A stretch of DNA of 64,000 nt from Alkalihalophilus pseudofirmus OF4 (GTDB taxonomy: Bacteria; Bacillota; Bacilli; Bacillales; Bacillaceae_D). The position numbers and the translations under genes were made by a program. The notes beneath the pieces are model-generated. The model was not told where the DNA came from, made no database searches, and saw only the letters and a list, made by a program, of their open reading frames with translations. Where the stretch lies: positions 2,232,001 through 2,296,000 of the forward strand of contig NC_013791.2 of assembly GCF_000005825.2 (NCBI RefSeq). Reading direction: 5' to 3'. Shown one piece after another: positions 1 to 9,101 of the stretch; within the stretch, counting starts at the first letter, position 1, and each line of letters opens with the position of its first letter.

Positions 1-1555
1 ATAAATCATATTCCAGCTGTTCCATCTTTTCTTCTGCTTCAAGAATTAATGCTTCTTTTTCTTTCAGTTCTGGTGTGACAAAGCGTTCAGCATTAGTCAG
101 CGTTTGTTTTCGCTCATACCTGCCTTCTTCAAGCAGATGTCTGTTTGCTCTGGTCACTTCTAAATAATATCCGAACACTTTATTGAATCCGACTTTTAAT
201 GATTTAATGCCTGTCTCAAGTCTTTCTTTCTGTTCGAGTTCAGCAATCCATTTCTTTCCGTTCACACTTGCATCCCGGTACGTATCAAGCTCTTGATTAA
301 ACCCTTCTAAGATCATCCCCCCGTCCTTAATTGAAATCGGAGGGTCTTCCACGATGCTTCGCTCGAGCAAGTCAATCACTTGTTCAAACGGCGCTTCGTT
401 AGTAAACCAGCGATCTTTAAAAGAATCATCTAAACTCGTCACTTTCTCTTCTATCAAAGGAATCTTTTGTAACGACTTTTTCAACTGAACTAACTCTCTT
501 GCATTCACATTTCCATAAGCAATTCGCCCTGCTAAGCGTTCAAGGTCATATACTTGTCTTAACTCATCACGAATCTCTTCACGCAAGAAGTAATCATTCA
601 TAAAGGCAGTCACTGCTTTTTGACGCCCGCTTATTTTTGCCTCATCAAGTAAAGGTCTTTCAATCCAGCGTTTTAATAAACGTCCGCCCATTGCAGTGAC
701 CGTATGATCTACAATGCTCAAAAGCGAACCTTTCTTCTTTTTCTCGCGCAGCGTCTCAACAAGCTCTAAATTACGCTTCGTATGCAAATCAAGCTTCATA
801 TATTCTTCTGCATGATACCACTCTACTTTTTGAAGATGGTCAAGTGATCGTTTCTGAGTGCGGCTTAAGTAATTTAATAATCTTCCATACGTAGTGACAA
901 GCTTAGATTGCGAGAGGTCTTCAACTAAATGCTTATATCTCTCATCCAGCGCTGCTTCTTCCTCATAAGAAACCGTAACACCTAAGAGGCGCTCTAATTC
1001 TGTTAGCTGTTCACGTTCTATATTCGGGCTCACAACGATTTCTTTTGCACCAGTTGCACTTAACTCTTGCAGCAGTTCAGTTTGTCCTCCTTGAATCATT
1101 GTCACCGCACCTTCACCAGTTGTCAGATCACAACGTGCGATTCCAATTGATTCATCTTCAAATATACTAAAACTTGCCAAGTAATTATTCTCTTTCTCTC
1201 GAATCATTTTTCCGTCCATGACTGTTCCTGGTGTAAGCATCTTGACGACTTCTCTTTTCACTACACCTTTTGCGGTCTTTGGATCCTCCACTTGTTCACA
1301 AATAGCTATTTTATAGCCTTTTTCAACCAGCCTAGACATATATTGATCAGCAGAATGATAAGGGACACCGCACATCGGAATTCGGTCCTCTCCTTGCCCT
1401 CTGCCTGTTAATGTGATCTCTAATTCTTGTGCTGCTTTTACAGCATCATCAAAAAACATTTCATAAAAATCGCCTAAACGAAAAAATAAAAAGGCATCCT
1501 CATATTGTGCCTTAATGTCTACATATTGCTGCATCATTGGGGTTAGTTGTGCCAT
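1..1555 (-). CDS. mutS: DNA mismatch repair protein MutS (N-terminal 518 residues, cut by window edge)
   Basis: MutS recognises mismatches and small loops and recruits MutL in post-replicative repair. The visible part starts [15 protein letters not shown] and carries the mismatch-binding motif [11 protein letters not shown] near residue 23, where the Phe-x-Glu wedge contacts the mismatch. It continues through the connector and the start of the lever/clamp region. The C-terminal ATPase domain lies outside the window. The start codon follows a strong GGAGG site about 8 bases upstream. An extended -10 element upstream and a terminator after cotE suggest that mutS has its own promoter. MutL would be expected just beyond the edge. 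Confidence 0.97.
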   Translation of the reverse strand, partial: MAQLTPMMQQYVDIKAQYEDAFLFFRLGDFYEMFFDDAVKAAQELEITLTGRGQGEDRIPMCGVPYHSADQYMSRLVEKGYKIAICEQVEDPKTAKGVVKREVVKMLTPGTVMDGKMIREKENNYLASFSIFEDESIGIARCDLTTGEGAVTMIQGGQTELLQELSATGAKEIVVSPNIEREQLTELERLLGVTVSYEEEAALDERYKHLVEDLSQSKLVTTYGRLLNYLSRTQKRSLDHLQKVEWYHAEEYMKLDLHTKRNLELVETLREKKKKGSLLSIVDHTVTAMGGRLLKRWIERPLLDEAKISGRQKAVTAFMNDYFLREEIRDELRQVYDLERLAGRIAYGNVNARELVQLKKSLQKIPLIEEKVTSLDDSFKDRWFTNEAPFEQVIDLLERSIVEDPPISIKDGGMILEGFNQELDTYRDASVNGKKWIAELEQKERLETGIKSLKVGFNKVFGYYLEVTRANRHLLEEGRYERKQTLTNAERFVTPELKEKEALILEAEEKMEQLEYDL

Positions 1556-1590
1556 TATTCTCCTCCACCGTTCCTAAAAACATTCATCTT

Positions 1591-1599
1591 ATTATAACA
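1591..1599 (-). promoter_or_regulatory. Putative extended -10 promoter for mutS
   Basis: On the minus strand the sequence TGTTATAAT is a perfect extended -10 (TGnTATAAT) about 36 bases before the mutS start. No good -35 is present. A 10-base palindrome, CAGGGCCCTG (1600-1609), lies directly upstream, where the spacer would be. Confidence 0.5.
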
Positions 1600-1659
1600 C
1601 AGGGCCCTGCTCATCGCATTAGATCACAACACCCCTCTAGACTATCCATTTGAGCACAT

Positions 1660-1692
1660 AAAAAAGTCAGAAAGATAAGCTCCTTCTGACTC
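1660..1692 (-). terminator. Intrinsic terminator after cotE
   Basis: On the minus strand the inverted repeat AGTCAGAA/TTCTGACT is followed by a T-run (TTTTTT). It lies just downstream of the cotE stop codon and separates cotE from mutS. Confidence 0.85.
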
Positions 1693-1698
1693 TAGGTA

Positions 1699-2274
1699 TT
1701 AATTATCCATTTCTTTATGCAGGAAATTCGGGTCAAGCTTCTCATATTCTTCATCACTAATATCATCAAACTCGTCATCTTCCACATCAAACTCGTCGAT
1801 CACCCCATCAGGATTTACAGCCACCGCCATCTTTGTTTCACCGATACAGTCTACAACAAATTCTCTTTCTACCTCAACATTTACATGTTCCCCGTTTTCT
1901 GAGATCGATGCTTCAAGGGTATTTGGCTGCTGCAAGGCCCGTGCAAATACTTCCATATCATCCGATAGCACGTTTTGATCCTGCATCGATAGTGGGATCA
2001 CATCGGTATAATTCACCGTTTGAGTCGCCACTTCCGTTTTTGTGTTGTCGTTGTAGGAAAACCATAAATTCACATCATAGCTTCCATCTACTTCTACATT
2101 GCTTCCTTTTTTCTGCGCACCGTATTTGTGGTTAATAATCCAGCAACCTAAAATACTTGACGGTTTGTGTGCAGGTTTTATTTTATGTGTAGCCTCAGAG
2201 AATTTTCGCCCCTTCCCACAAACCGCCTTTGTAATAATTTCCCGATACATTCCGTCATTTCTTGTTTGTGCCAT
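1699..2274 (-). CDS. cotE: Outer spore coat morphogenetic protein CotE
   Basis: CotE organises the outer coat of the Bacillus endospore and localises to the forespore surface with SpoIVA. The 191-residue product shows the family's YREIITKAV start region, the KPSSILG-WIINHKY segment, the [11 protein letters not shown] block and the VEREFV-D-IGETK segment. It ends in a very acidic tail (about residues 157-191), as in B. subtilis CotE of 181 residues. The ATG at 2274 has AGGAGGTT 9 bases upstream, while an alternative Met at residue 9 has no site. It forms a single-gene unit with a SigE-type promoter upstream and its own terminator. Confidence 0.96.
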   Translation of the reverse strand: MAQTRNDGMYREIITKAVCGKGRKFSEATHKIKPAHKPSSILGCWIINHKYGAQKKGSNVEVDGSYDVNLWFSYNDNTKTEVATQTVNYTDVIPLSMQDQNVLSDDMEVFARALQQPNTLEASISENGEHVNVEVEREFVVDCIGETKMAVAVNPDGVIDEFDVEDDEFDDISDEEYEKLDPNFLHKEMDN

Positions 2275-2359
2275 GTAATTGAACCTCCTATTCTCTTATC
2301 CGTCCCATGGTGGTCGTGTCGGCTACTGCCTACTTACTCCCCCATTTTCTTTCATGCCC

Positions 2360-2388
2360 ATTGTATGCGGGCTAATTAATGAATGTGC
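2360..2388 (-). promoter_or_regulatory. SigE-type sporulation promoter for cotE
   Basis: On the minus strand GCACATT (-35) is separated by 14 bases from CATACAAT (-10). The -10 matches the SigE consensus CATACAMT exactly and the -35 differs from KMATATT at one position. B. subtilis cotE is known to have a SigE promoter. The site lies about 86 bases before the cotE start. Confidence 0.7.
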
Positions 2389-2473
2389 GAAAAGAATATC
2401 ATACCTGTTACTCTTTCCTTATCACGTTATGAGGCAAGATTAGGTTTTAGTACAGGAAATCAACTTACGTAAA

Positions 2474-2515
2474 CAAAAAAATAACCTTACATTCCTCTAG
2501 GGAACATAAGGTTAC
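2474..2515 (-). terminator. Intrinsic terminator after ricA
   Basis: A 13-base-pair stem (AACCTTATGTTCC with GGAATGTAAGGTT, one G-U pair) and a short loop are followed by a run of seven T on the minus strand, just after the ricA stop. It ends the miaB-ricA transcript. Confidence 0.9.
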
Positions 2516-2521
2516 GATCTG

Positions 2522-2950
2522 TTATTGGCATCCGCCATCAAAATAAGGACTTTTTGTTGTCGTTCCTTTTAAAAGGTCTCCGCCCATTGATGTAATAATT
2601 TCATCAGTCACTGTTTTAGAGATTGTTTTTGACACCATTTGAAGCAGTTCATTTACTTCTATTTGGCTTTGCTTAAATTCTTGAACAAGAGGAATCTCAT
2701 CGATTTCCTGGTGAAGCGCATCAATTTTTTGGTCAACTTCTTTTAACGCTTCTGTTTTATTGTAATGCTGTAGATTCACAGCTTCCTTTTGAAGCTTTTT
2801 GATCTCAGCAATCAGCTCTTGTACTCTCAGGTGTTCATTAATTTTTTTCTCTGCTTGTTTAAAGAAATCTACTTCTTCCGTTTCAGCCATCATTTTCGCA
2901 AGTTCTTTTGCTTTCATTCGAATATCTTCTCTTGTATATGTTGCATTCAT
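2522..2950 (-). CDS. ricA: RicA (YmcA), subunit of the RicAFT regulatory complex
   Basis: RicA works with RicF (YlbF) and RicT (YaaT) in an Fe-S cluster-containing complex. In B. subtilis it promotes RNase Y-dependent mRNA maturation and is needed for biofilm formation, competence and sporulation. The 142-residue product is helical, with the family segments LAKMMAETEEVDFF and TDEIITSMGGDLLKG. It ends GGCQ with a Cys at position 141, the position reported as a cluster ligand in B. subtilis. The start overlaps the miaB stop as TAATG, with GGAGGTG upstream, so the two genes are translationally coupled. RicA's functional partner RNase Y is encoded 6 kb away in the same window. Confidence 0.95.
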   Translation of the reverse strand: MNATYTREDIRMKAKELAKMMAETEEVDFFKQAEKKINEHLRVQELIAEIKKLQKEAVNLQHYNKTEALKEVDQKIDALHQEIDEIPLVQEFKQSQIEVNELLQMVSKTISKTVTDEIITSMGGDLLKGTTTKSPYFDGGCQ

Positions 2951-4575
2951 TATACATGCACCTCCGCATTTTCAACCAATTCTCCAGTTAATGACCATGT
3001 TTTTGCTTCATTTACTTTTACATACACAATCTCGCCTATAATTGACTTCGGACCTTTAAAGTTAACAAGACGATTTGTACGTGTACGGCCTGCTAATACA
3101 TCAGGATCTTTCTTGCTTTCACCTTCAACGAGTACTTCTACGACTTGGTCTTGATAATCAAGGTTTTTCTTAGCTGAAATTTCATTGACTAAGGCATTCA
3201 ATCTCGCAAGACGTTCTTTTTTCACTTCCATAGGAACATTATCCTTCATCTTAGCAGCAGGCGTTCCCTCACGAGGTGAATAAATATAAGTGAAAGCACT
3301 ATCAAACTCAATTTCGCGTACAAGTGATAAGGTGTCTTCAAACTGCTCTTCTGTCTCATTTGGGAAACCGACGATTAGATCCGTTGTAAAGGATGCTTTA
3401 GGAATAGCCATTTTGATTTTATGAGCAAGCTCTACATACTGTTCTCTTGTATATTTTCTTGCCATAAGCTTTAAGATATCTGAATTTCCGTGCTGAACAG
3501 GCAAGTGGATATGTTCTACAAGATTGCCCCCTTTAGATAAAACCGAGATCAAATGGTCATCAAAATCCCTTGGATGACTCGTTGTAAAGCGTACACGTGG
3601 AATATCAATTTTATGAATATCATCCATTAAATGTCCCAGGCGGTAATCACGGTCTTTAAGATCTTTTCCGTACGCATTAACATTTTGACCTAGCAGGGTA
3701 ATTTCTTTGTAGCCTTGGCGAGCGAGATCACGAACCTCATCAATAATATCCTCAGGCAGACGACTGCGCTCTTTACCGCGGGTATAAGGTACGATACAGT
3801 ACGTACAAAACTTGTCACAGCCATACATAATGTTGACCCATGCTTGAGTTTTACCCTCACGCTTACGGGGCATATTCTCTACAATGTCCCCTTCTTTTGA
3901 CCAAACTTCAATCACCATTTCTTTTCCATAAATAGCGTTTTGAAGAAGGCTTGGCAAGCGGTGAATATTATGTGTACCAAAAATAATATCAATATGCTGA
4001 TGCTTTTGCATAATGCGGTTTACGACATTTTCTTCTTGAGACATACAGCCGCATACCCCTAAAATAACTTCCGGTCTTTCTTTCTTTAAAGACTTTAGGT
4101 GCCCGATTTCACCAAACACTTTATTTTCCGCATTTTCACGAATGGCACACGTATTAAGTAAAATGACATCTGCATCTTTTGTATCATCTGTTTCAGTAAA
4201 GCCCATTTCTGTTAGAAGGCCGGCCATGTTCTCTGAATCATGCGTATTCATTTGACAGCCATACGTGCGGATGTGAAATGTCTTTCCATTGCCTATTCCT
4301 TGCATGGGTTCAGGAATTAAATCATCTGGCCTAAGGACTTGTACATCTTCCTTCCCTCGACGCTTCCCTTGCTTATAATCAGGTTGGTCAGTGATTTGAA
4401 TATCACGACCTTGAATACGAATAATTTTCTTATTTTCTTCTTCTGAAATAATTTTTGCATTAGAGAAATCGAAATACTTACTGTAATCTTTTTTCGCACC
4501 GTCTGAGGATTTTACGTCCTGTTCGGATTGACTTTCTGTATTTCCTAAGCGTCCTAAACGCTGATCTTCATTCAT
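2950..4575 (-). CDS. miaB: tRNA-2-methylthio-N6-dimethylallyladenosine synthase MiaB
   Basis: MiaB is a radical-SAM methylthiotransferase that converts i6A37 to ms2i6A37 in tRNAs reading UNN codons. It has three parts: an N-terminal UPF0004 domain with cluster ligands C107 (TYGC), C143 (NTC) and C177 (CGC), a radical-SAM core with C253-x3-C257-x2-C260, and a C-terminal TRAM domain from about residue 470. A low-complexity N-terminal extension of about 95 residues precedes the core, as in other bacilli. A longer GTG start at 4593 would overlap its own AAGGAGAT site, so the ATG at 4575 is chosen (541 residues). In B. subtilis RicAFT is reported to affect MiaB-linked processes, which fits the coupled order. 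Confidence 0.97.
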   Translation of the reverse strand: MNEDQRLGRLGNTESQSEQDVKSSDGAKKDYSKYFDFSNAKIISEEENKKIIRIQGRDIQITDQPDYKQGKRRGKEDVQVLRPDDLIPEPMQGIGNGKTFHIRTYGCQMNTHDSENMAGLLTEMGFTETDDTKDADVILLNTCAIRENAENKVFGEIGHLKSLKKERPEVILGVCGCMSQEENVVNRIMQKHQHIDIIFGTHNIHRLPSLLQNAIYGKEMVIEVWSKEGDIVENMPRKREGKTQAWVNIMYGCDKFCTYCIVPYTRGKERSRLPEDIIDEVRDLARQGYKEITLLGQNVNAYGKDLKDRDYRLGHLMDDIHKIDIPRVRFTTSHPRDFDDHLISVLSKGGNLVEHIHLPVQHGNSDILKLMARKYTREQYVELAHKIKMAIPKASFTTDLIVGFPNETEEQFEDTLSLVREIEFDSAFTYIYSPREGTPAAKMKDNVPMEVKKERLARLNALVNEISAKKNLDYQDQVVEVLVEGESKKDPDVLAGRTRTNRLVNFKGPKSIIGEIVYVKVNEAKTWSLTGELVENAEVHV

Positions 4576-4728
4576 CGTTCTATCTCCTTCCACCTGAATC
4601 GATCAGAAACGTTCCAATTGCAATCGTTTAATCATATTATCCTAATACATAGTTCAATTGTATATTATAAAGATGTTTCTTGTGAAAAACAATGAAACTT
4701 GTATGACATCAATGCCTTCTCTGTATAG

Positions 4729-4758
4729 AAAAGAGTCTGGCATATGCCAGACTCTTTA
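4729..4758 (-). terminator. Intrinsic terminator after korB
   Basis: The near-perfect palindrome AAGAGTCTGG-CATATG-CCAGACTCTT (4731-4756) is followed on the minus strand by TTTTC. It separates korA/korB from miaB. Confidence 0.85.
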
Positions 4759-4761
4759 TTC

Positions 4762-5628
4762 TTACATAAATTCAGCCATCATTTTATTGAATTTCTCTTC
4801 ATCTAAAGCGAGGTCCTGTACAGCTAATGGCTGGACTGAATAGCCATCTAGAAGCTCTTGGTATGAAGGCTGTTGACTATTTTGATAGATTAATCCTGTT
4901 ACTAATCCATTATGCTGCATCAGCGTCTGCATTGCAGTCATACGGTTAGATGCATCATACTCTTCCACATCGCTTAACTTCGTGATATTTTGTTTAAACC
5001 AATCATACGTATTCACCTTGTTAAATGTCACACATGGACTGAAAACGTTAATTAAAGAGAAACCTTTATGATTGATTCCTTGCTCAATTAATGACGTTAG
5101 TTCTTTAAGATCACTTGAGAAGCTTTGCGCCACAAACGTAGCACCTGCTGTAAGAGCCATTTCCATAACATTAAGAGCTGATTCAACAGAACCGTTTGGT
5201 GTACTCTTTGTTTTAAATCCGACATCACTACGAGGAGACGTCTGGCCTTTTGTTAGACCGTAAATTTGGTTATCCATGACGATATAGGTCACGTCAATAT
5301 TACGGCGGATTGCATGAATCGTGTGTCCCATCCCAATTGCGAATCCATCTCCGTCACCGCCAGATGCAATAACAGTTAAGTCCTTATTAGCCATCTTTAC
5401 CCCTTGAGCAATCGGCAAGGCACGGCCATGGACTCCATGAAGACCATACGCATTAATATAGCCAGAAATACGTCCTGAACATCCGATCCCTGATACTACA
5501 GCAAGGTTATCTGGCTCTAAGCCGACATTTGCTGCCGCCCGTTGAATCGCTGCTTGAACAGAAAAGTCTCCACAACCTGGGCACCAGTTTGGCTTTATTT
5601 TGTTACGAAACTCTTTAAATGTCGCCAT
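4762..5628 (-). CDS. korB: 2-oxoacid:ferredoxin oxidoreductase, beta subunit (KorB-like)
   Basis: This is the thiamine-diphosphate subunit of a CoA-dependent 2-oxoacid (probably 2-oxoglutarate) oxidoreductase that passes electrons to ferredoxin. The 288-residue product has an N-terminal WCPGCGDFSV segment whose cysteines are typical 4Fe-4S ligands. It also has GIGCSGR and a GDGDGFAIGMGH segment typical of the TPP/Mg site. A longer frame reaches 5688, but the ATG at 5628 has AGGAG 9 bases upstream and lies one base after the korA stop. It is cotranscribed with korA. The substrate cannot be fixed from sequence alone. Confidence 0.93.
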   Translation of the reverse strand: MATFKEFRNKIKPNWCPGCGDFSVQAAIQRAAANVGLEPDNLAVVSGIGCSGRISGYINAYGLHGVHGRALPIAQGVKMANKDLTVIASGGDGDGFAIGMGHTIHAIRRNIDVTYIVMDNQIYGLTKGQTSPRSDVGFKTKSTPNGSVESALNVMEMALTAGATFVAQSFSSDLKELTSLIEQGINHKGFSLINVFSPCVTFNKVNTYDWFKQNITKLSDVEEYDASNRMTAMQTLMQHNGLVTGLIYQNSQQPSYQELLDGYSVQPLAVQDLALDEEKFNKMMAEFM

Positions 5629-5629
5629 C

Positions 5630-7372
5630 TTAGACCAACTCCTTGCATGATTGATGTAATTCATTCGGCAAGAATGGATTTCCATCATATTTTAATAGAT
5701 TTTGAATTTTGTCCGTTCCGATATTCATCTTAATAATCGTAGCAAGCTGAGCTGTCGCATTATTCTCTACTACAACGACTTTTTTAGCGCGATCAATCAA
5801 AGGCTTTAGTTCATCTGCTGGGAACGGGTGCAAGAGACGCACTTGAGCATGGTTTACTTTTACTCCGTCAGCTTCAAGACGCGGCATTGCTTCTTGAATC
5901 GTTCCGCGGGTTGAGTTAACACCGATTACTAACAAATCTGCCTCGTCATGCTTGGCATCTACAAATAATGGATCTTTAAACTGTTTTGGCAGATTATTCA
6001 CTTTGCGCATACGTTTATCCATTTGCGCTTTACGATTTTCTGGACTTTCTGATGGTTTTCCTGTCTCATCATGTTCAACACCCGTTACATGATGCACCCC
6101 ATTTTTCATCCCTGGAATCACACGTGGTGAGATGCCGTCTTCTGTTACTTCATAACGCTTAAAGTACGCACTATTTTCTCTCTCAGGAAGCTCTGCTGCA
6201 AGATCTAGTTTGCCGCGGCGGATCTCCACTCGATTAAAATCAAGAGGTTCAACCGTTTGTTTCCCAAGGGACAAAGCTAAATCAGTAACTAGGATAACTG
6301 GGCATTGATATTCTTCGGCTAAATTAAATGCTTCTACTGTATCATAGAAAGCTTCTTCTACCGAGCTTGGAGCGATAACAATTTTAGGAATATCTCCATG
6401 AGTGCTGTAGATCATCGCCATTAAATCAGACTGCTCTTGTTTCGTTGGAAGCCCTGTACTAGGGCCTCCACGCTGAGTATCCATAATCACAAGCGGGGTT
6501 TCAGTCATACCTGATAAGCCGATCGCTTCAGCCATTAAGGAAAGACCAGGACCTGCAGAGGCTGTAAATGAACGTACACCGGCATAGTTTGCACCGATCG
6601 CCATTGTACAAGCTGCGATCTCATCTTCAGTTTGAATAACCGTTCCGCCAAATTCAGGGAGCTTTTTGATCATATATTCCATAATTTCTGATGCTGGTGT
6701 AATCGGGTAAGCAGCCATAAATCGGCTTCCTGCAGCTACTGCACCCATACCAATAGCATCATTACCAATCATAAACATGCGTTTTTTTCCATCAGCTTTT
6801 TCCAGTTGTAAGTTTGGCAGGTTTCCATCTGCTTCTTCTTTAAAATGAGCCGCTCCTGCATGAATTGCTTCCATGTTTTTATCAACAATGGATTGGCCTT
6901 TTTTCAAAAAGATTTCTTCTACAACTTCACGGTATTCATCTGGCTCTAATCCTAAAATTGCACTAGAAGCCCCAACAGCAACCATGTTCTTCATTAATGA
7001 AGTACCTAGGTCATTTGCAATTTCTGTAAAAGGAACAGCGAATAAACGAGCTACACTTCCTTCAGGCAGCACTGGGTTAAATTTAGCATCTGCAATAACG
7101 ACGCCTACCTCACGAAGCTCATGAATATTGACATCTATCGTTTCTTGGTCAAATGCTACAAGAATATCTAAGTCATCTGAAATTGAATTCAGCGGTGTCG
7201 TACTAACGCGGATTTTATTATTTGTGTGACCACCTTTTATACGTGATGAAAAGTGACGATATCCATATAAATAGTACCCTAAACGGTTAAGTGCTGTTGC
7301 AAAGATTTCACCGGTACTTTCAATACCTTCACCCTGCTGCCCTCCAACTTTCCAAGACAATTGGTTTCTCAT
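5630..7372 (-). CDS. korA: 2-oxoacid:ferredoxin oxidoreductase, fused gamma-alpha subunit (KorA-like)
   Basis: The 580-residue partner of korB contains an N-terminal gamma domain (WKVGGQQGEGIESTGEIF, residues about 5-22) fused to the alpha pyrimidine-binding domain. The alpha domain includes MAAYPITPASEIMEY, the GANYAG/SAGPGLSLM region and a C-terminal transketolase-like domain ending in HPFPADEL and a VVVENNATAQLA block. The open frame extends to 7399, but that stretch contains AAAGGAGTG, which is the ribosome-binding site for the ATG at 7372 (start MRNQLSWKVGG, as in related proteins). The pair would feed reduced ferredoxin from central metabolism. It replaces tdh-kbl, which occupy this place in B. 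subtilis. Confidence 0.93.
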   Translation of the reverse strand: MRNQLSWKVGGQQGEGIESTGEIFATALNRLGYYLYGYRHFSSRIKGGHTNNKIRVSTTPLNSISDDLDILVAFDQETIDVNIHELREVGVVIADAKFNPVLPEGSVARLFAVPFTEIANDLGTSLMKNMVAVGASSAILGLEPDEYREVVEEIFLKKGQSIVDKNMEAIHAGAAHFKEEADGNLPNLQLEKADGKKRMFMIGNDAIGMGAVAAGSRFMAAYPITPASEIMEYMIKKLPEFGGTVIQTEDEIAACTMAIGANYAGVRSFTASAGPGLSLMAEAIGLSGMTETPLVIMDTQRGGPSTGLPTKQEQSDLMAMIYSTHGDIPKIVIAPSSVEEAFYDTVEAFNLAEEYQCPVILVTDLALSLGKQTVEPLDFNRVEIRRGKLDLAAELPERENSAYFKRYEVTEDGISPRVIPGMKNGVHHVTGVEHDETGKPSESPENRKAQMDKRMRKVNNLPKQFKDPLFVDAKHDEADLLVIGVNSTRGTIQEAMPRLEADGVKVNHAQVRLLHPFPADELKPLIDRAKKVVVVENNATAQLATIIKMNIGTDKIQNLLKYDGNPFLPNELHQSCKELV

Positions 7373-7421
7373 CTGCCCCACTCCTTTGGCTGTAGCCATT
7401 TTTCTCTATGTTCTATCTAAG

Positions 7422-7455
7422 TAATAATAAAAACTGAGTAATATTAAAAACTGAA
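7422..7455. repeat. Two-copy 17-base direct repeat in the korA leader
   Basis: TAATAATAAAAACTGAG (7422-7438) is followed directly by TAATATTAAAAACTGAA (7439-7455), with two differences, and then a partial third copy. It lies 50-85 bases before the korA start. Confidence 0.6.
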
Positions 7456-7647
7456 TAATAATGAAAAGTATTAAATAGAATAAGTGTATCATCATTCCGA
7501 GTAATTTAATAGATTTACTAAAAATTGATTAAATGAAAGATTTACTTTCAAACGTCATAATGATAGTCCTTCTCAAAGAAAAAAGCAAGTTTTTTCACCT
7601 TTAATTGACCCAGAGTTCCATCTATAGCCGAAAGCTGGAGAGAAATG

Positions 7648-7682
7648 AAAAAAGCGCAAGCCTAAACGGCCTGCACTTTTTT
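7648..7682 (-). terminator. Intrinsic terminator after spoVS
   Basis: On the minus strand GTGCAGGCC and GGCTTGCGC pair around a 5-base loop. The stem is flanked by A-run and T-run sequences (AAAAAA before, TTTTTT after). Confidence 0.85.
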
Positions 7683-7713
7683 AAAATAATCATTGTTAGT
7701 CATTTATAAATGA

Positions 7714-7974
7714 CTATCTCGGTTCAATAATAAGCTTAATGGCTGTCCGTTCTTCTCCATCAATTTGAATATCCGTAAAAGCTGGAATGCATACTAAATC
7801 AATGCCGCTTGGTGCAACAAACCCTCTAGCAATCGCAATAGCTTTAATCGATTGGTTGAGAGCTCCTGCTCCAATTGCTTGAATTTCTGCAGACCCTTTT
7901 TCACGGATAACACCGGCTAGAGCGCCAGCTACAGAATTTGGTGTAGATTTTGCTGAAACTTTTAATACTTCCAT
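7714..7974 (-). CDS. spoVS: Stage V sporulation protein S
   Basis: SpoVS is a small Alba-like protein needed to move beyond stage V of sporulation. Its loss in B. subtilis also affects septation genes. The 86-residue product is full length and highly conserved: it begins MEVLKVSAKSTPNSVAGA, contains the IQAIGAGALNQSIKA block and ends KLIIEPR. A GAGGAGGT site precedes the ATG. A SigH-type promoter upstream and a terminator downstream make it a single-gene unit, although read-through from ymdB is possible because no clear terminator follows ymdB. Confidence 0.98.
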   Translation of the reverse strand: MEVLKVSAKSTPNSVAGALAGVIREKGSAEIQAIGAGALNQSIKAIAIARGFVAPSGIDLVCIPAFTDIQIDGEERTAIKLIIEPR

Positions 7975-8092
7975 TTCTTGTACCTCCTCATACGTGTCTC
8001 AATTAGGTTATCTAGCCTTAGACGATGATGAACAGTTAGTTACTTAAATCACAGCACCTAGCCTTGTACAAGATGATGCTCTACTTCATACG

Positions 8093-8121
8093 TATTTCTA
8101 CAACCCTACACTTATTCCTGT
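8093..8121 (-). promoter_or_regulatory. SigH-type promoter for spoVS
   Basis: On the minus strand ACAGGAATA matches the SigH -35 consensus RNAGGAWWW at all positions. After 11 bases, GTAGAAATA matches RNNGAATWW with one mismatch. B. subtilis spoVS is known to be SigH-dependent. The implied leader is about 110 bases. Confidence 0.75.
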
Positions 8122-8160
8122 CTTTTTTACAAATGAAGCGAAGAAAGGAGCCATCATCTA

Positions 8161-8955
8161 TTATTGATAAAATGGGTGATCCTCATTTATGAGTATTCGC
8201 TCGATAGATGTTGCGAGACCAGTTTTAGGATCTGCATCAATCACCACTCCACTTAATTGTTCCCTTCCTTCAGCAACTTCAAACCTAACAGGCATAGACG
8301 TTAAAAATTTATAAAGAACAGCTTCCTTATCTACGCCGAGTACGCCATCATAAGGCCCTGTCATCCCTACATCACACATGAAGGCCGTTCCTTTTGGCAG
8401 CACTCGATTATCTGCAGTTTGGACATGTGTATGGGTTCCTACAACAGCAGTTACTCTACCATCTAAATACCAGCCCATTGCCTGCTTTTCACTCGTTGCT
8501 TCTGCATGAAAATCCACAAAAATGAATGGCGTTCGTTTGGACACTTCTTCAATGATCTCATCAGCTTTTTTAAATGGACAATCCGTCGGCTGCATAAATG
8601 TTCTGCCCATAAGATTGACAACTGCGACTTCTAATTGATTAATCTTAACCATCGTATAACCTGCACCAGGTGTGCCTGCCGGAAAATTCGCAGGTCGTAC
8701 AAGTGTCTTCGCATGATCGATAAATTCAAAAATTCCTTTATTATCCCAAGCATGATTACCGAGTGTAACGGCTTGGGCACCTGCTGATAGAAATCCTTTG
8801 TAAATCTTTTCTGTAATTCCTCGGCCGGATGCCGCATTTTCCCCGTTAATAATTGTAACAGCCGGCTTGTAATGCTGTTTTAATTTCGGTACATATTCAT
8901 CAATCATTTTACGGCCTGGTGCACCGTATACATCACCTATAAATAAAATTCTCAT
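8161..8955 (-). CDS. ymdB: Metallophosphoesterase YmdB
   Basis: YmdB is a calcineurin-like phosphodiesterase, reported in B. subtilis to hydrolyse 2',3'-cyclic nucleotides and influence motility/biofilm choice. The 264-residue product has FIGDVYG at its N-terminus, INGENAA near residue 37, LGNHAWDN near residue 64, VDFHAEATSEK near residue 147 and GTHTHVQTADN near residue 174. All the expected metal ligands are visible. A longer frame starts at 8979, but AAAGGGG lies 6 bases before the ATG at 8955, which also gives the family length. The gene follows rny by about 170 bases, with the rny terminator between. Confidence 0.96.
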   Translation of the reverse strand: MRILFIGDVYGAPGRKMIDEYVPKLKQHYKPAVTIINGENAASGRGITEKIYKGFLSAGAQAVTLGNHAWDNKGIFEFIDHAKTLVRPANFPAGTPGAGYTMVKINQLEVAVVNLMGRTFMQPTDCPFKKADEIIEEVSKRTPFIFVDFHAEATSEKQAMGWYLDGRVTAVVGTHTHVQTADNRVLPKGTAFMCDVGMTGPYDGVLGVDKEAVLYKFLTSMPVRFEVAEGREQLSGVVIDADPKTGLATSIERILINEDHPFYQ

Positions 8956-9101
8956 AATAACCCCTTTATGCATCTTCATTATGCTTTAATCATTGTAATC
9001 AAATCTTAGTTATCGAATCTTAGTTATCAAAACATTAAATTCAAATCATTGTATGTAAATCATAGCATGCTTTCAATGTCGTTGCATCTTCAGACAAAAA
9101 G

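Larger units (their letters stand above)
7373..7713 (-). other. Intergenic region between spoVS and korA
   Basis: About 340 bases without a gene. It holds the spoVS terminator near 7648-7682, then an AT-rich leader of about 270 bases before korA with a short direct repeat. I could not find a convincing SigA promoter. Weak candidates such as TTGAAA with a TCAATT -10 around 7525-7555 do not stand out from the AT-rich background. Confidence 0.6.

Noticed and set aside
2789-3154. A 121-codon plus-strand open frame rich in Phe and Ser opposite ricA and miaB
   Set aside because: Composition is what is expected from the complement of Lys- and Glu-rich coding sequence.
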